The position numbers and the translations under genes were made by a program. Of a DNA stretch of 19,018 nt, positions 7,255-16,486 are shown in pieces (position 1 is the stretch's first letter; every line of letters begins with the position of its first letter). Source of the DNA: an uncultured Actinomycetes bacterium (GTDB taxonomy: Bacteria; Actinomycetota; Actinomycetes; Nanopelagicales; Nanopelagicaceae); contig CAIMNT010000216.1 in the NCBI GenBank assembly GCA_903842855.1, forward strand, positions 1 to 19,018, given 5' to 3'. The notes under the pieces are model-generated. The model saw only the letters and a list, made by a program, of their open reading frames with translations. It had not been told where the DNA came from and did not search any database.

Positions 7255-7284
7255 GAATTACGCAACATAAAAGTTGTGTAATTC
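7255..7284 (+). promoter_or_regulatory. Inverted repeat covering the -35 region of the iron permease promoter (putative operator)
   Basis: The arms GAATTACGCAAC (7255-7266) and GTTGTGTAATTC (7273-7284) are reverse complements except at one position, separated by ATAAAA. The right arm includes TTGTGT (7274-7279), a plausible -35 18 bases before the -10 at 7298. No T-run follows on either strand, so this is unlikely to be an intrinsic terminator. It does not look like the classic Fur or DtxR/IdeR box. The likely role is a repressor operator for the permease gene. Confidence 0.6.
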
Positions 7285-7297
7285 ACCCCGCCGTAGT

Positions 7298-7303
7298 TAG
7301 GCT
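7298..7303 (+). promoter_or_regulatory. -10 element of efeU, leaderless type
   Basis: TAGGCT, then six bases, then the ATG at 7310. It is preceded by the inverted repeat at 7255-7284. Confidence 0.62.
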
Positions 7304-7309
7304 GGCTCC

Positions 7310-8155
7310 ATGATTCCTACATTCGTGATCTTCCTGCGTGAAGGCTTCGAAGCGTCAATGATTGTCGCAATCCTTCTCGCCTACCTGAAACGAATGAATC
7401 AGCGCCACCTCTTTAAGAATGTCTATTGGGGGGTAGCGGCGGCCTTTGGCCTTATCTTTGCCGGCGGAATCGCGGCATATGCGCTGATCAGCCAATACAG
7501 CGGGTCGAACGTGCAGACCTATTTTGAAACCATTACCTACCTGTTAGCTGCAGCAATTTTGACCTACATGACCTTCTGGATGCAGAGCCACGCACGCGGG
7601 CTCTCCCACGAACTGCAAGCCAAAAGCGATGCTGCAATCACCCGTGGAGGTCGCTGGGGAGTTAGTCTCCTTGCCTTCCAAGCGGTCGGCCGCGAAGGTG
7701 TTGAGACCATGGTCTTCACACTCGCCATTATCTTTGCAAATACCAAGCAGGCCGGTACTCCAGTGCAAGGCAAGCTCATCTGGCTAGGGGCCATTCTTGG
7801 GCTGGCCGCCGCGCTCTCAATATCTTTCGGCATCTACCGCCTCGGCGCGAAGATCAATCTCCGTCTCTTCTTCCGCACCTTGGGTGTGGCGTTGATGGTA
7901 TTTGCTGCCGGTCTTCTCACCGACGCTATCCAGAATATGCAAGAACTTAACTGGCTCCCGTTCTTACATCACCAACTTTGGAATACATCGGGCTGGGTCG
8001 CCGAAGATTCTAGTTTTGGAGATGTCCTTCACTCGTTGCTGGGATATGCCGAACGACCAACCACATTGCAAGCTCTCGTCTGGGTGGTCTACCTTGTAGG
8101 TGGAACGACAATCTTCTTGCGGATGGGAAAGCGCAAGAAGCCAGTCTCAGTTTGA
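7310..8155 (+). CDS. efeU: FTR1/EfeU-family high-affinity iron permease
   Basis: A 281-residue polytopic membrane protein of the oxidase-dependent Fe2+ transporter family. Seen: the two hallmark REGxE motifs, REGFE at 10-14 and REGVE at 128-132, each inside a hydrophobic helix, plus about seven hydrophobic segments (about 1-25, 40-62, 72-92, 115-142, 153-175, 188-206, 255-272) and a basic C-terminal tail (MGKRKKP). It should import iron through the cytoplasmic membrane. No EfeO or EfeB gene is adjacent, so it either works alone or with partners elsewhere. The start is supported by TAGGCT six bases upstream, and an inverted repeat over the promoter suggests regulation. The 3' end overlaps dxs by nine bases. 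Confidence 0.92.
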   Translation: MIPTFVIFLREGFEASMIVAILLAYLKRMNQRHLFKNVYWGVAAAFGLIFAGGIAAYALISQYSGSNVQTYFETITYLLAAAILTYMTFWMQSHARGLSHELQAKSDAAITRGGRWGVSLLAFQAVGREGVETMVFTLAIIFANTKQAGTPVQGKLIWLGAILGLAAALSISFGIYRLGAKINLRLFFRTLGVALMVFAAGLLTDAIQNMQELNWLPFLHHQLWNTSGWVAEDSSFGDVLHSLLGYAERPTTLQALVWVVYLVGGTTIFLRMGKRKKPVSV

Positions 8156-10081
8156 TTCTTGGCGAATTGCACTTTCCTGGTCTTGCGAAAGTTCAAGTTC
8201 TTTCAAGGTAAGCGACCAGCTAACCAGAGAACGAGTAATTGTCTGAACGGTAATTCCTAGATCGTTAAAGATCTCATCGCGCTTTGAATGCTCGAGGAAT
8301 TGAAGCGGTACACCAATAGAGTGAATTGGAACGGATAAGCCTTCCTCACGGAAGAGTTCAGAGACGGTGCTGGCGATGCCGCCGTGTTTAATTCCATCTT
8401 CAATAATCACAATGCTCTTATAACGTCGAGCCATAGTGACCAAAGATCTAGGTAGTGGTTTCACCCAACGAGGATCAATGACCGTGACTCCAACGCCCTC
8501 TCTATATGCCTGTGCTGCAGCCTCAACGGCCATTGTGGCCATTGCGCCCACACTTACTAAGAGAATATCTGCGCTCTCACCGCGATACAGCACATCGATC
8601 CCATCACGACGTTCAAATGCTGGAATATCTTCGCAGAGCGCGCCCTTTGGATATCGAATCAGAGTCGGCGCATCACTTATCTCGACCGCTTCACGAAGTA
8701 CTTCGCGCAACCGCGCTCCATCGCGCGGGGCGGCAACGTGCAGCGTTGGGACAATCCCCGATAAAGCTAAATCCCAAATTCCATTGTGTGATGGCCCGTC
8801 ATCGCCGGTAATTCCTGCCCGATCTAGAACAAAGGTTACGCCGGCGTGATGGAGAGCGACATCCATTAAGAGTTGATCGAAGGCCCGATTAAGGAAGGTG
8901 GAGTAGATAGCGACAACTGGATGCAGCCCCGCAAAGGCCATTCCTGCCGCAGATGTCGCGGCATGTTGCTCTGCGATTCCGACATCGAAGGTGCGCTCAG
9001 GAAAGGCAGATTGAAATTGATCAAGACCGGTTGGACCGAGCATCGCTGCGGTGATCGCGACAACATCAGATCGCTCACGTCCGATATCGACTAATTCTCG
9101 AGCGAATACAGAAGTCCACGAAGGTCCCGATTTCTTGAGCGGCTGACCGGTCTGAGGATTAACAACTCCCACAGCATGAAACTTCTCTGCCTGGTCATTG
9201 ATCGCCGGTGCGTGACCGCGACCCTTTTCGGTAATGACATGGACCAAGATCGGTCCGTTGAAATTCTTGGCTTGAGTAAATGCGCTCTCGAGCGCCTCAA
9301 TGTTGTGACCATCAACGGGGCCAAAATATTTAAGCCCTAAATCTTCAAACATGCCTTGCGGGGCGACAATATCTTTAATGCCCTTTTTGACACCGTGCAG
9401 GGTTTCATAGATGGGTTGACCTACAACTGGAGTTCTTTCAAGAACGTTCTTTCCCCAATCGAGAAATTTTTCATATCCGCTCGTGGTCCGCAGAGTGGAG
9501 AGATATGTGGCAACTCCCCCGATCGTTGGCGAGTAGGAACGTTCGTTATCGTTGACGATAATAACCAGGGGCAACTCGGGATTAGCGGCAATGTTGTTAA
9601 GTGCCTCCCAGGCCATTCCGCCGGTGAGGGCGCCGTCTCCTACTACGCAGACGACGGTCCGATTTTTGACACCCAGAACATTAAGACCACGTGCAACGCC
9701 ATCTGCCCACGAGAGGGCGCAAGAGGCATGAGAGTTTTCAATGACATCGTGTTCGGATTCGGCTCGACTTGGATAACCAGCCAGACCACCGCGCTGGCGC
9801 AAGGTATCGAATCCAACTTGCCGACCCGTCAAAATCTTATGAACATAGGTTTGATGGCCGGTATCAAAGAGGATTACATCTTTGGGCGAATCGAAGATCT
9901 TATGCATCGCAATCGTCAGCTCAACGACACCCAGATTTGGCCCTAGATGGCCGCCTGTCTTGGAAACCTTTTCGATGAGGAACTCACGGATCTCCCCGGC
10001 GAGCAGATTGAGTTGTTCCGTCGTGAGCTCTCGTAGATCTTGCGGCCCCTTGATAGCGGGCAAAATCCGAGGGTTAGACAT
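8147..10081 (-). CDS. dxs: 1-deoxy-D-xylulose-5-phosphate synthase
   Basis: A 644-residue thiamine-diphosphate enzyme condensing pyruvate and glyceraldehyde 3-phosphate, the first step of the MEP isoprenoid pathway. Seen: GGHLGPNLG at about 43-51, [10 protein letters not shown] at 73-82, the ThDP/Mg motif [16 protein letters not shown] at 148-163, and the transketolase pyrimidine-domain segment [15 protein letters not shown] in the second half, followed by a C-terminal domain. The length is normal. The ATG at 10081 is chosen over a TTG two codons upstream because TAGAAT lies exactly six bases before it, as for most genes here. The RNase D/dxs neighbourhood matches M. tuberculosis (Rv2681/Rv2682c). 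It ends against efeU with a nine-base overlap. Confidence 0.97.
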   Translation of the reverse strand: MSNPRILPAIKGPQDLRELTTEQLNLLAGEIREFLIEKVSKTGGHLGPNLGVVELTIAMHKIFDSPKDVILFDTGHQTYVHKILTGRQVGFDTLRQRGGLAGYPSRAESEHDVIENSHASCALSWADGVARGLNVLGVKNRTVVCVVGDGALTGGMAWEALNNIAANPELPLVIIVNDNERSYSPTIGGVATYLSTLRTTSGYEKFLDWGKNVLERTPVVGQPIYETLHGVKKGIKDIVAPQGMFEDLGLKYFGPVDGHNIEALESAFTQAKNFNGPILVHVITEKGRGHAPAINDQAEKFHAVGVVNPQTGQPLKKSGPSWTSVFARELVDIGRERSDVVAITAAMLGPTGLDQFQSAFPERTFDVGIAEQHAATSAAGMAFAGLHPVVAIYSTFLNRAFDQLLMDVALHHAGVTFVLDRAGITGDDGPSHNGIWDLALSGIVPTLHVAAPRDGARLREVLREAVEISDAPTLIRYPKGALCEDIPAFERRDGIDVLYRGESADILLVSVGAMATMAVEAAAQAYREGVGVTVIDPRWVKPLPRSLVTMARRYKSIVIIEDGIKHGGIASTVSELFREEGLSVPIHSIGVPLQFLEHSKRDEIFNDLGITVQTITRSLVSWSLTLKELELSQDQESAIRQESN

Positions 10082-10087
10082 CCCCAA

Positions 10088-10093
10088 ATTCTA
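10088..10093 (-). promoter_or_regulatory. -10 element of dxs, leaderless type
   Basis: TAGAAT on the minus strand, six bases before the ATG at 10081. It decides the dxs start. Confidence 0.62.
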
Positions 10094-10110
10094 CGCGAGG
10101 AGCCCCCTCA

Positions 10111-10149
10111 ATGCGAGGTTAGAGCAACACCAGCAGATGTGAGGTTAGA
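10111..10149. repeat. Pair of 13-bp direct repeats upstream of dxs
   Basis: ATGCGAGGTTAGA (10111-10123) and ATGTGAGGTTAGA (10137-10149) differ at one base and start 26 bases apart. They lie in the acn-dxs gap, upstream of the dxs -10. Possibly a regulator-binding pair; chance duplication is not excluded. Confidence 0.45.
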
Positions 10150-10155
10150 CCTGCC

Positions 10156-12813
10156 TTAATTAATCAGCGAGCGAAGCACGTACTGCATGATGCCCCCGTG
10201 GCGGTAGTAATCCGCTTCACCAGGTGTATCGATACGCAACTGCGCCTCAAAGGTGATCTCTCCCGCTTTCACGGTCAAAGTCTTTGGAGATGGACCATGG
10301 TTGAGAGCTTCGATCCCCGTTATCTCAAAAGTTTCTGAGCCAGTTAATCCCAAGCTGGAAGCGTTCTGACCATTCAAGAACTGCAAGGGAAGAACACCCA
10401 TACCGATCAGATTTGAGCGATGGATACGTTCGAAAGACTCTGCAATGACCGCGCGAACGCCAAGAAGTGCTGTGCCCTTCGCCGCCCAGTCACGCGAAGA
10501 TCCAGATCCATATTCTTTGCCAGCCAAAATTACGAGCGGTACACCAGCAGCCTGATACTCACTGGATGCCTCATAGATTGTTGACCGCTCTCCGTTGCGC
10601 AAAAAGTTACGGGTGAAGCCACCCTCTACACCATCGAGCAACAAATTCTTAAGGCGAATATTTGCGAAAGTGCCGCGAATCATTACCTCGTGGTTACCGC
10701 GACGCGATCCATAGGAATTGAAATCAGCGCGCTCAATTCCATGGGATGCCAGGTACTTACCTGCAGGAGAGTCAACTTTAATATTTCCCGCTGGAGAGAT
10801 GTGGTCGGTTGTGACCGAGTCACCCAAGATTGCTAGGACGCGGGCACCAGAAATATCTGTGACCGGCTTGGGTTGGCGCGGCATTCCCTCAAAATATGGA
10901 GGTTTGCGAACATAAGTCGAATCTGACTCCCACTCAAAGGTCTTGCCTGTTGGGGTTTCCAGAGATTTCCAACGGTAATCTCCATCAAAGACCGTTGCAT
11001 AGTCTTTCTTAAACATGTCAGATGAGATACATGAAGAGATGACTGCATCGATCTCTTCCGCAGTTGGCCAGATATCTTTAAGAAATACTGGAGCGCCACT
11101 CTGATCTTTTCCAATTGGATCGCTCTCAAAGTCGTGATTCATGGTGCCGGTGAGAGCATATGCAACCACTAAAGGTGGCGAAGCAAGATAGTTCATCTTG
11201 ATATCGGGACTAATTCGCCCTTCAAAGTTACGGTTACCGGAGAGCACTGCTGTCACGGCTAAATCGTTCTCATTGATCGCCTTTGAAATCTCGATAGGAA
11301 GTGGACCTGAATTTCCGATACAGGTTACACATCCGTAGCCAACGAGATCAAAGCCCAATTGATTCATATAATCAGTAAGCCCTGATTTGTCATAGTAATC
11401 GGTGACGACTTTGGAACCAGGAGCAAGTGTGGTCTTCACCCACGGCTTGCTGCGCAGCCCCTTCTCTACCGCCTTCTTAGCAAGTAGCGCAGCACCGATC
11501 ATGACAGATGGGTTAGAGGTGTTGGTGCATGATGTAATAGAGGCGATAGCTACTGCGCCGTTGGAAATCGAAGCGGCGTGGCCATTGACGGAGACGTTGA
11601 TGGCCTCACGTGAACTCTTCTCGCTCAAATAGGTAGGAATGATCTCGTTGTATGCCTTCTTGGAGTTCGAGAGCGAGATGCGATCTTGCGGACGCTTTGG
11701 TCCCGAAATAGAAGGGACGACCTCTGCTAAGTCCAGCTCAACATATTCAGAGAAGCGTGGCTCTACGGATGGGTCATGCCATAGCCCATTGCGTTTTGCA
11801 TATTTTTCAACGAGTTCAATCTGCTCTGCAGATCGTCCAGTCAATGTGAGGTAGCGCAAAGTTTCATCATCGATTGGGAAGATGGCACAGGTTGATCCGT
11901 ACTCTGGAGACATATTGCCGATCGCGGTGCGATTGGCCATAGGAAGTGCAACAACTCCAGGACCATAAAACTCAACAAACTTTCCGACTACTCCATGTTT
12001 ACGAAGACGTTCGGTAATAGTTAAAACCAGATCGGTTGCAGTTGTTCCAACCGGTAATTCACCTTTGAGCTTAAAGCCAACGACGCGTGGAATAAGCATT
12101 GAAACAGGCTGACCTAGAAGTGCAGCCTCTGCTTCAATTCCTCCGACACCCCATCCGAGCACACCTAACCCATTGACCATTGTTGTATGTGAATCTGTAC
12201 CCACAACTGTGTCAGGGTAGGCGCGAAGAACTCCATCAACAGTTCGAGTCATAACAACGCGAGCCAGATATTCAATATTTACTTGGTGAACGATTCCGGT
12301 TCCAGGTGGCACTACCTTAAATTCATCGAAGGCAGTTTGGCCCCAACGTAGGAAGCGATAACGCTCTTTGTTACGTTGATACTCAACATCGGTATTCTCT
12401 TCAAAGGATTGAGCTGTTCCAAAGAAATCTGCAATAACGGAGTGATCAATAACGAGTTCGGCAGGAGCTAGCGGATTAACCTTTGCGGGATCTCCTCCAA
12501 GGTCAACAATTGCCTCGCGCATGGTGGCCAGATCTACGATGCATGGCACGCCAGTGAAGTCCTGCATGATCACGCGAGCAGGAGTGAATTGAATTTCAGT
12601 ATCTGGCTCAACGGTGGGATCCCACTGAGCGAGCGCTTGAATCTGGCTCGCCGTGATGTTGGCGCCATCTTCGGTTCGCAAGAGATTTTCGAGGAGGACC
12701 TTGAGGCTAAAGGGCAGCGTGGCAGCGCCATCGAGCCCACTGATTTCAAAGATCTCATAGCTCTTGCCAGCAACATCAAGGTTGCTCTTCGCGTTAAATG
12801 TATTTTTGCTCAT
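10156..12813 (-). CDS. acnA: Aconitate hydratase (AcnA type)
   Basis: An 885-residue aconitase/IRP-type enzyme converting citrate to isocitrate in the TCA cycle, using a [4Fe-4S] cluster. The cluster cysteines are visible: C429 in [11 protein letters not shown], and C495 and C498 in [10 protein letters not shown]. Other family segments present are [42 protein letters not shown] and, near the end, the swivel domain with [17 protein letters not shown]. The length is typical of AcnA. The ATG at 12813 is preferred over the in-frame TTG at 12822: TAGGAT six bases before 12816 would give a 3-base leader. Its neighbours dxs and the TRAM methyltransferase are all on the same strand, each with its own promoter. 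Confidence 0.97.
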   Translation of the reverse strand: MSKNTFNAKSNLDVAGKSYEIFEISGLDGAATLPFSLKVLLENLLRTEDGANITASQIQALAQWDPTVEPDTEIQFTPARVIMQDFTGVPCIVDLATMREAIVDLGGDPAKVNPLAPAELVIDHSVIADFFGTAQSFEENTDVEYQRNKERYRFLRWGQTAFDEFKVVPPGTGIVHQVNIEYLARVVMTRTVDGVLRAYPDTVVGTDSHTTMVNGLGVLGWGVGGIEAEAALLGQPVSMLIPRVVGFKLKGELPVGTTATDLVLTITERLRKHGVVGKFVEFYGPGVVALPMANRTAIGNMSPEYGSTCAIFPIDDETLRYLTLTGRSAEQIELVEKYAKRNGLWHDPSVEPRFSEYVELDLAEVVPSISGPKRPQDRISLSNSKKAYNEIIPTYLSEKSSREAINVSVNGHAASISNGAVAIASITSCTNTSNPSVMIGAALLAKKAVEKGLRSKPWVKTTLAPGSKVVTDYYDKSGLTDYMNQLGFDLVGYGCVTCIGNSGPLPIEISKAINENDLAVTAVLSGNRNFEGRISPDIKMNYLASPPLVVAYALTGTMNHDFESDPIGKDQSGAPVFLKDIWPTAEEIDAVISSCISSDMFKKDYATVFDGDYRWKSLETPTGKTFEWESDSTYVRKPPYFEGMPRQPKPVTDISGARVLAILGDSVTTDHISPAGNIKVDSPAGKYLASHGIERADFNSYGSRRGNHEVMIRGTFANIRLKNLLLDGVEGGFTRNFLRNGERSTIYEASSEYQAAGVPLVILAGKEYGSGSSRDWAAKGTALLGVRAVIAESFERIHRSNLIGMGVLPLQFLNGQNASSLGLTGSETFEITGIEALNHGPSPKTLTVKAGEITFEAQLRIDTPGEADYYRHGGIMQYVLRSLIN

Positions 12814-12822
12814 CGTGGCCAA

Positions 12823-12828
12823 ATCCTA
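12823..12828 (-). promoter_or_regulatory. -10 element of acn (near-leaderless)
   Basis: TAGGAT on the minus strand. The predicted transcription start at 12816 is three bases before the ATG at 12813, or six bases downstream of an in-frame TTG at 12822. Confidence 0.5.
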
Positions 12829-12862
12829 TCCCACCCCGATTGTCGCGCTTTGGGGGCTCTGA

Positions 12863-14059
12863 CTAGGCAGGGATGAATCGCGCCACACACTCGACATGCT
12901 GAGTCTGTGGAAATAAGTCGTATCCGACTAGGTGGTCCATCCGGTATCCGCTCTCAAGTAGCGTTTTGGCATCTCGCGCGAGCGAGGCAGGATCACAAGA
13001 AACGTAAACAATGGCTCGGGGATGTGTACGAGTCATCACCGTTATCACCTCTTCACCGGCCCCAGTGCGAGGTGGGTCAAGCAAGATGACATCAGGCGCA
13101 GAGATCTTGGGTAAGCGCGCCTCCACCGTGCCCGGATGGATCTCCACATTTGCAAACCCTTTAAATATCTTCTGGGCATCAGCGATTGCGCGACGATCGG
13201 ACTCGATCAGGTGAACCTTGCCCTTGGAACCAACCGCGGCTGCCAAGGGCGCTGAGAAGAGTCCGACTCCCCCGTAGAGATCGCAGACAACTTCTCCAGC
13301 TTCAAGTTCTAACAGCGAGAGGACTTCAGCGATCAAGGTAGATGGGGCAGCCTTATGTGCCTGCCAGAAACTCTGTGGAGAGATTTGATAGGCAAAGCCA
13401 TCCACCTTTTCCACGAGTTGGGTGGGACCCGCGATGCTGCGACCGGCCCTACCTACGCTTACCTGACCCGTGCTGGTTGAGGCGACCTCTATGCGCTCAT
13501 CGCCATTCCACCGCCGCTGGGAGAGCTGATGAAGATCCATCGCATCGTCCGCGATAAGGCAATCGTCAACTTCAATGACCTCATTGCTTCGATTGGCAAA
13601 TAAACCGATCCGTCCGGAATCCCCAATGGCAAAATCCATCCGAGTGCGCCAATGGAGACCATCGGACGGTTCTACCGCTTTAACTTCGCATTGAACCTCT
13701 AGACCACCGAGTCTGGAAAATTGCTCCACGATTACTTGAGATTTCAAAGTTCGTTGATAGCTCATTTCAATATGTTGGAAATCGCAGCCGCCACATCCGC
13801 CGGGACGGGCATACTGACAAGGCGCTTCCACTCGATGCTCTGATGGCTCAAGAATTGAGATGGCATCTGCTCTCGCCATCTTGGAATTCACCGACGTAAC
13901 CTCTACAAGGGCCCGCTCACCAGGGATGGCGTAACGGACAAAAATTACTTGACCTTCAAAACGAGCTACGCAATGTCCACCGTGCGCGACTTTCTCAATA
14001 TCAACAGTAACCTGCTGGCCAACTAATAATCTCTCACCCGTAGGTACCGCTGTATTCAT
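12863..14059 (-). CDS. TRAM-domain class I SAM-dependent RNA uracil-C5 methyltransferase
   Basis: 398 residues of the RlmD/RlmCD/TrmA group, which makes 5-methyluridine in rRNA or tRNA. Seen: an N-terminal TRAM RNA-binding domain (about 9-70), iron-sulfur cysteines C81, C89, C92 (CQYARPGGCGGC) and C167, the SAM-binding CDLYGGVGLFSAP at about 259-271, LLDPPRTGAG at 326-335, the catalytic nucleophile C355 in VYVSCDPASLARD, and the general base E390 near the C-terminus. The exact target nucleotide cannot be told from sequence. A TRAM methyltransferase next to the TrkA pair matches Rv2689c in M. tuberculosis. The ATG at 14059 is supported by TAGGAT six bases upstream. It is divergent from trkA with a 32-base gap. 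Confidence 0.93.
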   Translation of the reverse strand: MNTAVPTGERLLVGQQVTVDIEKVAHGGHCVARFEGQVIFVRYAIPGERALVEVTSVNSKMARADAISILEPSEHRVEAPCQYARPGGCGGCDFQHIEMSYQRTLKSQVIVEQFSRLGGLEVQCEVKAVEPSDGLHWRTRMDFAIGDSGRIGLFANRSNEVIEVDDCLIADDAMDLHQLSQRRWNGDERIEVASTSTGQVSVGRAGRSIAGPTQLVEKVDGFAYQISPQSFWQAHKAAPSTLIAEVLSLLELEAGEVVCDLYGGVGLFSAPLAAAVGSKGKVHLIESDRRAIADAQKIFKGFANVEIHPGTVEARLPKISAPDVILLDPPRTGAGEEVITVMTRTHPRAIVYVSCDPASLARDAKTLLESGYRMDHLVGYDLFPQTQHVECVARFIPA

Positions 14060-14065
14060 ACTTCA

Positions 14066-14071
14066 ATCCTA
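14066..14071 (-). promoter_or_regulatory. -10 element of the TRAM methyltransferase gene, leaderless type
   Basis: TAGGAT on the minus strand, six bases before the ATG at 14059. It lies only eight bases from the divergent trkA -10. Confidence 0.6.
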
Positions 14072-14079
14072 TTGGGGTG

Positions 14080-14085
14080 TAAGTT
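14080..14085 (+). promoter_or_regulatory. -10 element of the trkA pair, leaderless type
   Basis: TAAGTT, then six bases, then the GTG at 14092. Its expected -35 position falls on the start codon of the divergent methyltransferase gene. Confidence 0.6.
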
Positions 14086-14091
14086 CTACCC

Positions 14092-14754
14092 GTGCATGTA
14101 GTCATCATGGGATGTGGCCGAGTTGGCTCAGGCTTAGCAAAGGCTCTCGAAGAGGCCGGACATTCCGTTGCCGTCATCGATCAAAACCGGGAGGCCTTTC
14201 GACGCCTCGGTCCAAACTTCAACGGGCGAACGATCGCCGGTGTTGGATTTGACCAAGATATTCTCCTTGAAGCTGGGATCGAAAGCGCCGCAGCCTTTGC
14301 CGCGGTCTCCAACGGTGATAACTCCAATATCCTCGCCGCTCGCGTAGCTCGTGAGCGATACAACGTTCCCAATGTTGTTGCTCGTATCTACGATCCAGAG
14401 CGCGCCGAGATCTATCAACGCCTTGGAATCCCAACCGTTGCAACTGTGCTTTGGACCACAGATCAGATGATGCGCAGACTCGCTCCCGAAGGTTCACAAT
14501 CAGAGTGGCGCGATGCCAGTGGGACGATTCAGCTCTGCGAGGTCTCTCTCCACAGAGAATGGTTTGGAAAGCCAGCACTCCTTATCGAAGAGGCTACCGG
14601 GGCTCGAGTCTCGTTCATCACCCGTCTTGGCGAGGGACTCATACCTAATTCACACACCGTGCTACAAGAGGGCGATCTTGTTCATGTGACCCTGCTTGAA
14701 TCTGAAAGAGCTCGAATTGATGAGATTCTCTCCCGCGAACCAGAAGTGAGCTAG
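14092..14754 (+). CDS. trkA: TrkA/RCK-domain potassium uptake regulator, first copy (CeoB-like)
   Basis: 220 residues with an N-terminal Rossmann RCK_N domain (VVIMGCGRVGSGLA, nucleotide-binding GxGxxG at 7-12, acidic ribose-binding VIDQN at about 28-32) and a C-terminal RCK_C domain (about 140-215). Such proteins sit on the cytoplasmic face of K+ transporters and gate them in response to NAD(H)/ATP-type ligands. The GTG at 14092 is supported by TAAGTT six bases upstream. The second copy follows eight bases after the stop, so they form an operon, as ceoB-ceoC do in M. tuberculosis. No transporter subunit is encoded beside them in this window. Confidence 0.92.
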   Translation: MHVVIMGCGRVGSGLAKALEEAGHSVAVIDQNREAFRRLGPNFNGRTIAGVGFDQDILLEAGIESAAAFAAVSNGDNSNILAARVARERYNVPNVVARIYDPERAEIYQRLGIPTVATVLWTTDQMMRRLAPEGSQSEWRDASGTIQLCEVSLHREWFGKPALLIEEATGARVSFITRLGEGLIPNSHTVLQEGDLVHVTLLESERARIDEILSREPEVS

Positions 14755-14762
14755 GGCGAAAT

Positions 14763-15422
14763 ATGAAAATAGCAATCGTTGGCGCCGGAAATGTCGGACG
14801 AGCAATCGCCCGTGAGTTGATTGAAAATGGTCACCACGTGTTGTTGATGGACCGCGATCCAAAATCTCTCAAGATGGATAGCGTCCCGCAAGCGGAGTGG
14901 TTGCTGGCGGATGCGTGTGAAATCTCCTCACTCGACAATGCCAAACTATCTGGTTGTCAGGTCTTGGTCGCCGCAACTGGAGATGACAAGGTTAACCTGG
15001 TCTCATCGCTCCTTGCCAAGACCGAATATGGAGTTCCACGCGTAGTTGCTCGGATTAATCATCCAAAGAATGAATGGCTCTTTGATGCCTCCTGGGGTGT
15101 AGACGTTGCGGTATCAACTCCTCGCATCATCTCCGCGCTGGTAGAAGAGGCTGTGACGGTCGGTGACGTAGTTCGCCTCTTCTCTCTCAAGCGCGGTGGC
15201 GCCAATTTAGTTGAGATCACGCTACCTGAGGGTGCTTCTGCATCGGCTAAGACTGTAGGGGAAATCACCTTCCCATCAGGTACCTCACTTGCCGCAATCG
15301 TGCGCGATGGGCATGTGATCGCTCCAAAGGATCAAGACCTGCTTATGGGTGGAGATGAATTGATATTTGTTGCAACTTCCGCCGCAGAAAATCAATTGAA
15401 AGAGTGTCTACTCGGAAGTTGA
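14763..15422 (+). CDS. trkA: TrkA/RCK-domain potassium uptake regulator, second copy (CeoC-like)
   Basis: 219 residues with the same plan as its upstream neighbour: MKIAIVGAGNVGRAIA (GxGxxG at 7-12), an acidic LMDRD strand end at about 29-33, and an RCK_C domain from about 135 (VEITLPEGASASAKTVGEI ... DELIFVATS). It probably forms a heteromeric ring with the first copy on a K+ transporter. There is no TANNNT at the usual offset; a weak AGGG overlapping the upstream stop codon can serve as ribosome binding site, consistent with second-gene position in the operon. The 3' end overlaps convergent DUF3159 by 15 bases. Confidence 0.92.
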   Translation: MKIAIVGAGNVGRAIARELIENGHHVLLMDRDPKSLKMDSVPQAEWLLADACEISSLDNAKLSGCQVLVAATGDDKVNLVSSLLAKTEYGVPRVVARINHPKNEWLFDASWGVDVAVSTPRIISALVEEAVTVGDVVRLFSLKRGGANLVEITLPEGASASAKTVGEITFPSGTSLAAIVRDGHVIAPKDQDLLMGGDELIFVATSAAENQLKECLLGS

Positions 15423-16040
15423 TTCCAGTTTCACAGTTGGAACTTTTCGCAAGATCACCCAGGTTCCCCATCCGACCAGAAGGAACAGTGGAGTACCCAT
15501 TATCAATCGCGCGGTACCCAACCAATTAATATGGTTGGTCTTGTAGAGCGGGTATTGAACTATAAGTCGTGAAATAAAGAGTGAGACCCACAGCCACCCA
15601 GCTCGGCTATAAGCCTTCTTACGTTCCGTTACTTTGCGCCACGCTAAATTTTCTCCAAGGACAGGTCCTAGCAGAACTCCAAGAACAGGCCACCCCGCAA
15701 GATTGGCCACGGTATAAACAATTCCGTATATGACATTGATAATTAGCCCCGGAAGATAAAAATCCGCTGCCTTGCCCGTATGTCGGGCTAACAAAGCACA
15801 AAATGCCACTCCTATAACTCCGGAAATCGCATGTTGCAACGTTTCGCGTTTTACCAATCGAGCAATCGCAAAAATAACCGATAGAGCAACGGCAAATATG
15901 GTTGATTTGTTCAGGCTATGCGAGATATTAAATGCGAGCAGAAAGACTATTGCTGGAAGGCTGCTGTCGAGCAGCCCCCGAGTACCACCTAGCGCGCCTA
16001 AGACCTTCGCCTTATCTTCCTCATGCCCCTCATAACTCAT
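15408..16040 (-). CDS. DUF3159 family membrane protein
   Basis: A 210-residue polytopic protein with about six hydrophobic segments and the features I associate with actinobacterial DUF3159: LGGTRGLLDSSLPAIVFLLAF at the N-terminus, an ARLVKRETLQHAISGVIGV middle, and the GKAADFYLPGLIINVIYG segment at about 89-106. Function is not established. Its ATG overlaps the dut stop codon as ATGA, so it is the last gene of a thioesterase-dut-DUF3159 operon. A DUF3159 gene facing the trkA pair is the usual actinobacterial order; the OB-fold and DUF3710 genes commonly found between it and dut are absent. The 3' end overlaps trkA by 15 bases. Confidence 0.88.
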   Translation of the reverse strand: MSYEGHEEDKAKVLGALGGTRGLLDSSLPAIVFLLAFNISHSLNKSTIFAVALSVIFAIARLVKRETLQHAISGVIGVAFCALLARHTGKAADFYLPGLIINVIYGIVYTVANLAGWPVLGVLLGPVLGENLAWRKVTERKKAYSRAGWLWVSLFISRLIVQYPLYKTNHINWLGTARLIMGTPLFLLVGWGTWVILRKVPTVKLESTSE

Positions 16041-16486
16041 CGCGATGCGGTTCCTGTCGAACCAAATCCACCTTCAGCACGCTCTGAACCTGGAAGTTCC
16101 GTTACCTCAATAAATTGCGCAGCCTCTACGCGCTGGATAACTAGTTGAGCAATCCGATCACCCTTTTTAAATGAGATGGGCTCACGAAGGTCATGATTGA
16201 TGAGAATGACTTGCAGTTCACCGCGGTATCCAGCATCCACCGTGCCGGGAGTGTTCACCATTGATACCCCATGTTTAATAGCCAAACCGGAGCGAGGATG
16301 CACAAAAGCTGCAAAGCCGAATGGAAGTGCGATTGAAAGTCCAGTTGGAACTAACGCTCGCTCCCCCGGTTCAATGGTTATATCGAGGCGAGTGGTGATA
16401 TCGGCCCCCGCATCTCCCGCCTTGCCATATTTAGGAAGCGGCACTGAAGGATCCAAGCGCTTTACGAGAACCTCGACTCCACTCAT
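16037..16486 (-). CDS. dut: dUTP diphosphatase
   Basis: A 149-residue trimeric-type dUTPase, hydrolysing dUTP to dUMP and pyrophosphate. This keeps uracil out of DNA and feeds dTMP synthesis. All five motifs are visible: I AGDAGADI (23-30), II PRSGLA (64-69), III GTVDAGYRGEL (81-91, with catalytic Asp 84 and the uracil-stacking Tyr 87), IV GDRIAQLVI (109-117) and V RAEGGFGSTG (136-145). The length is standard. The start overlaps the upstream thioesterase stop as ATGA, and its own stop overlaps the DUF3159 start the same way, so translation is coupled through the operon; no independent promoter pattern is seen. Confidence 0.97.
   Translation of the reverse strand: MSGVEVLVKRLDPSVPLPKYGKAGDAGADITTRLDITIEPGERALVPTGLSIALPFGFAAFVHPRSGLAIKHGVSMVNTPGTVDAGYRGELQVILINHDLREPISFKKGDRIAQLVIQRVEAAQFIEVTELPGSERAEGGFGSTGTASR

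Noticed and set aside
8436..8849. Plus-strand frame of 137 codons inside dxs, and similar long shadow frames in acn and elsewhere.
   Set aside because: They lie entirely within strongly supported genes on the other strand, show no recognisable domain and lack the promoter pattern of the real genes.
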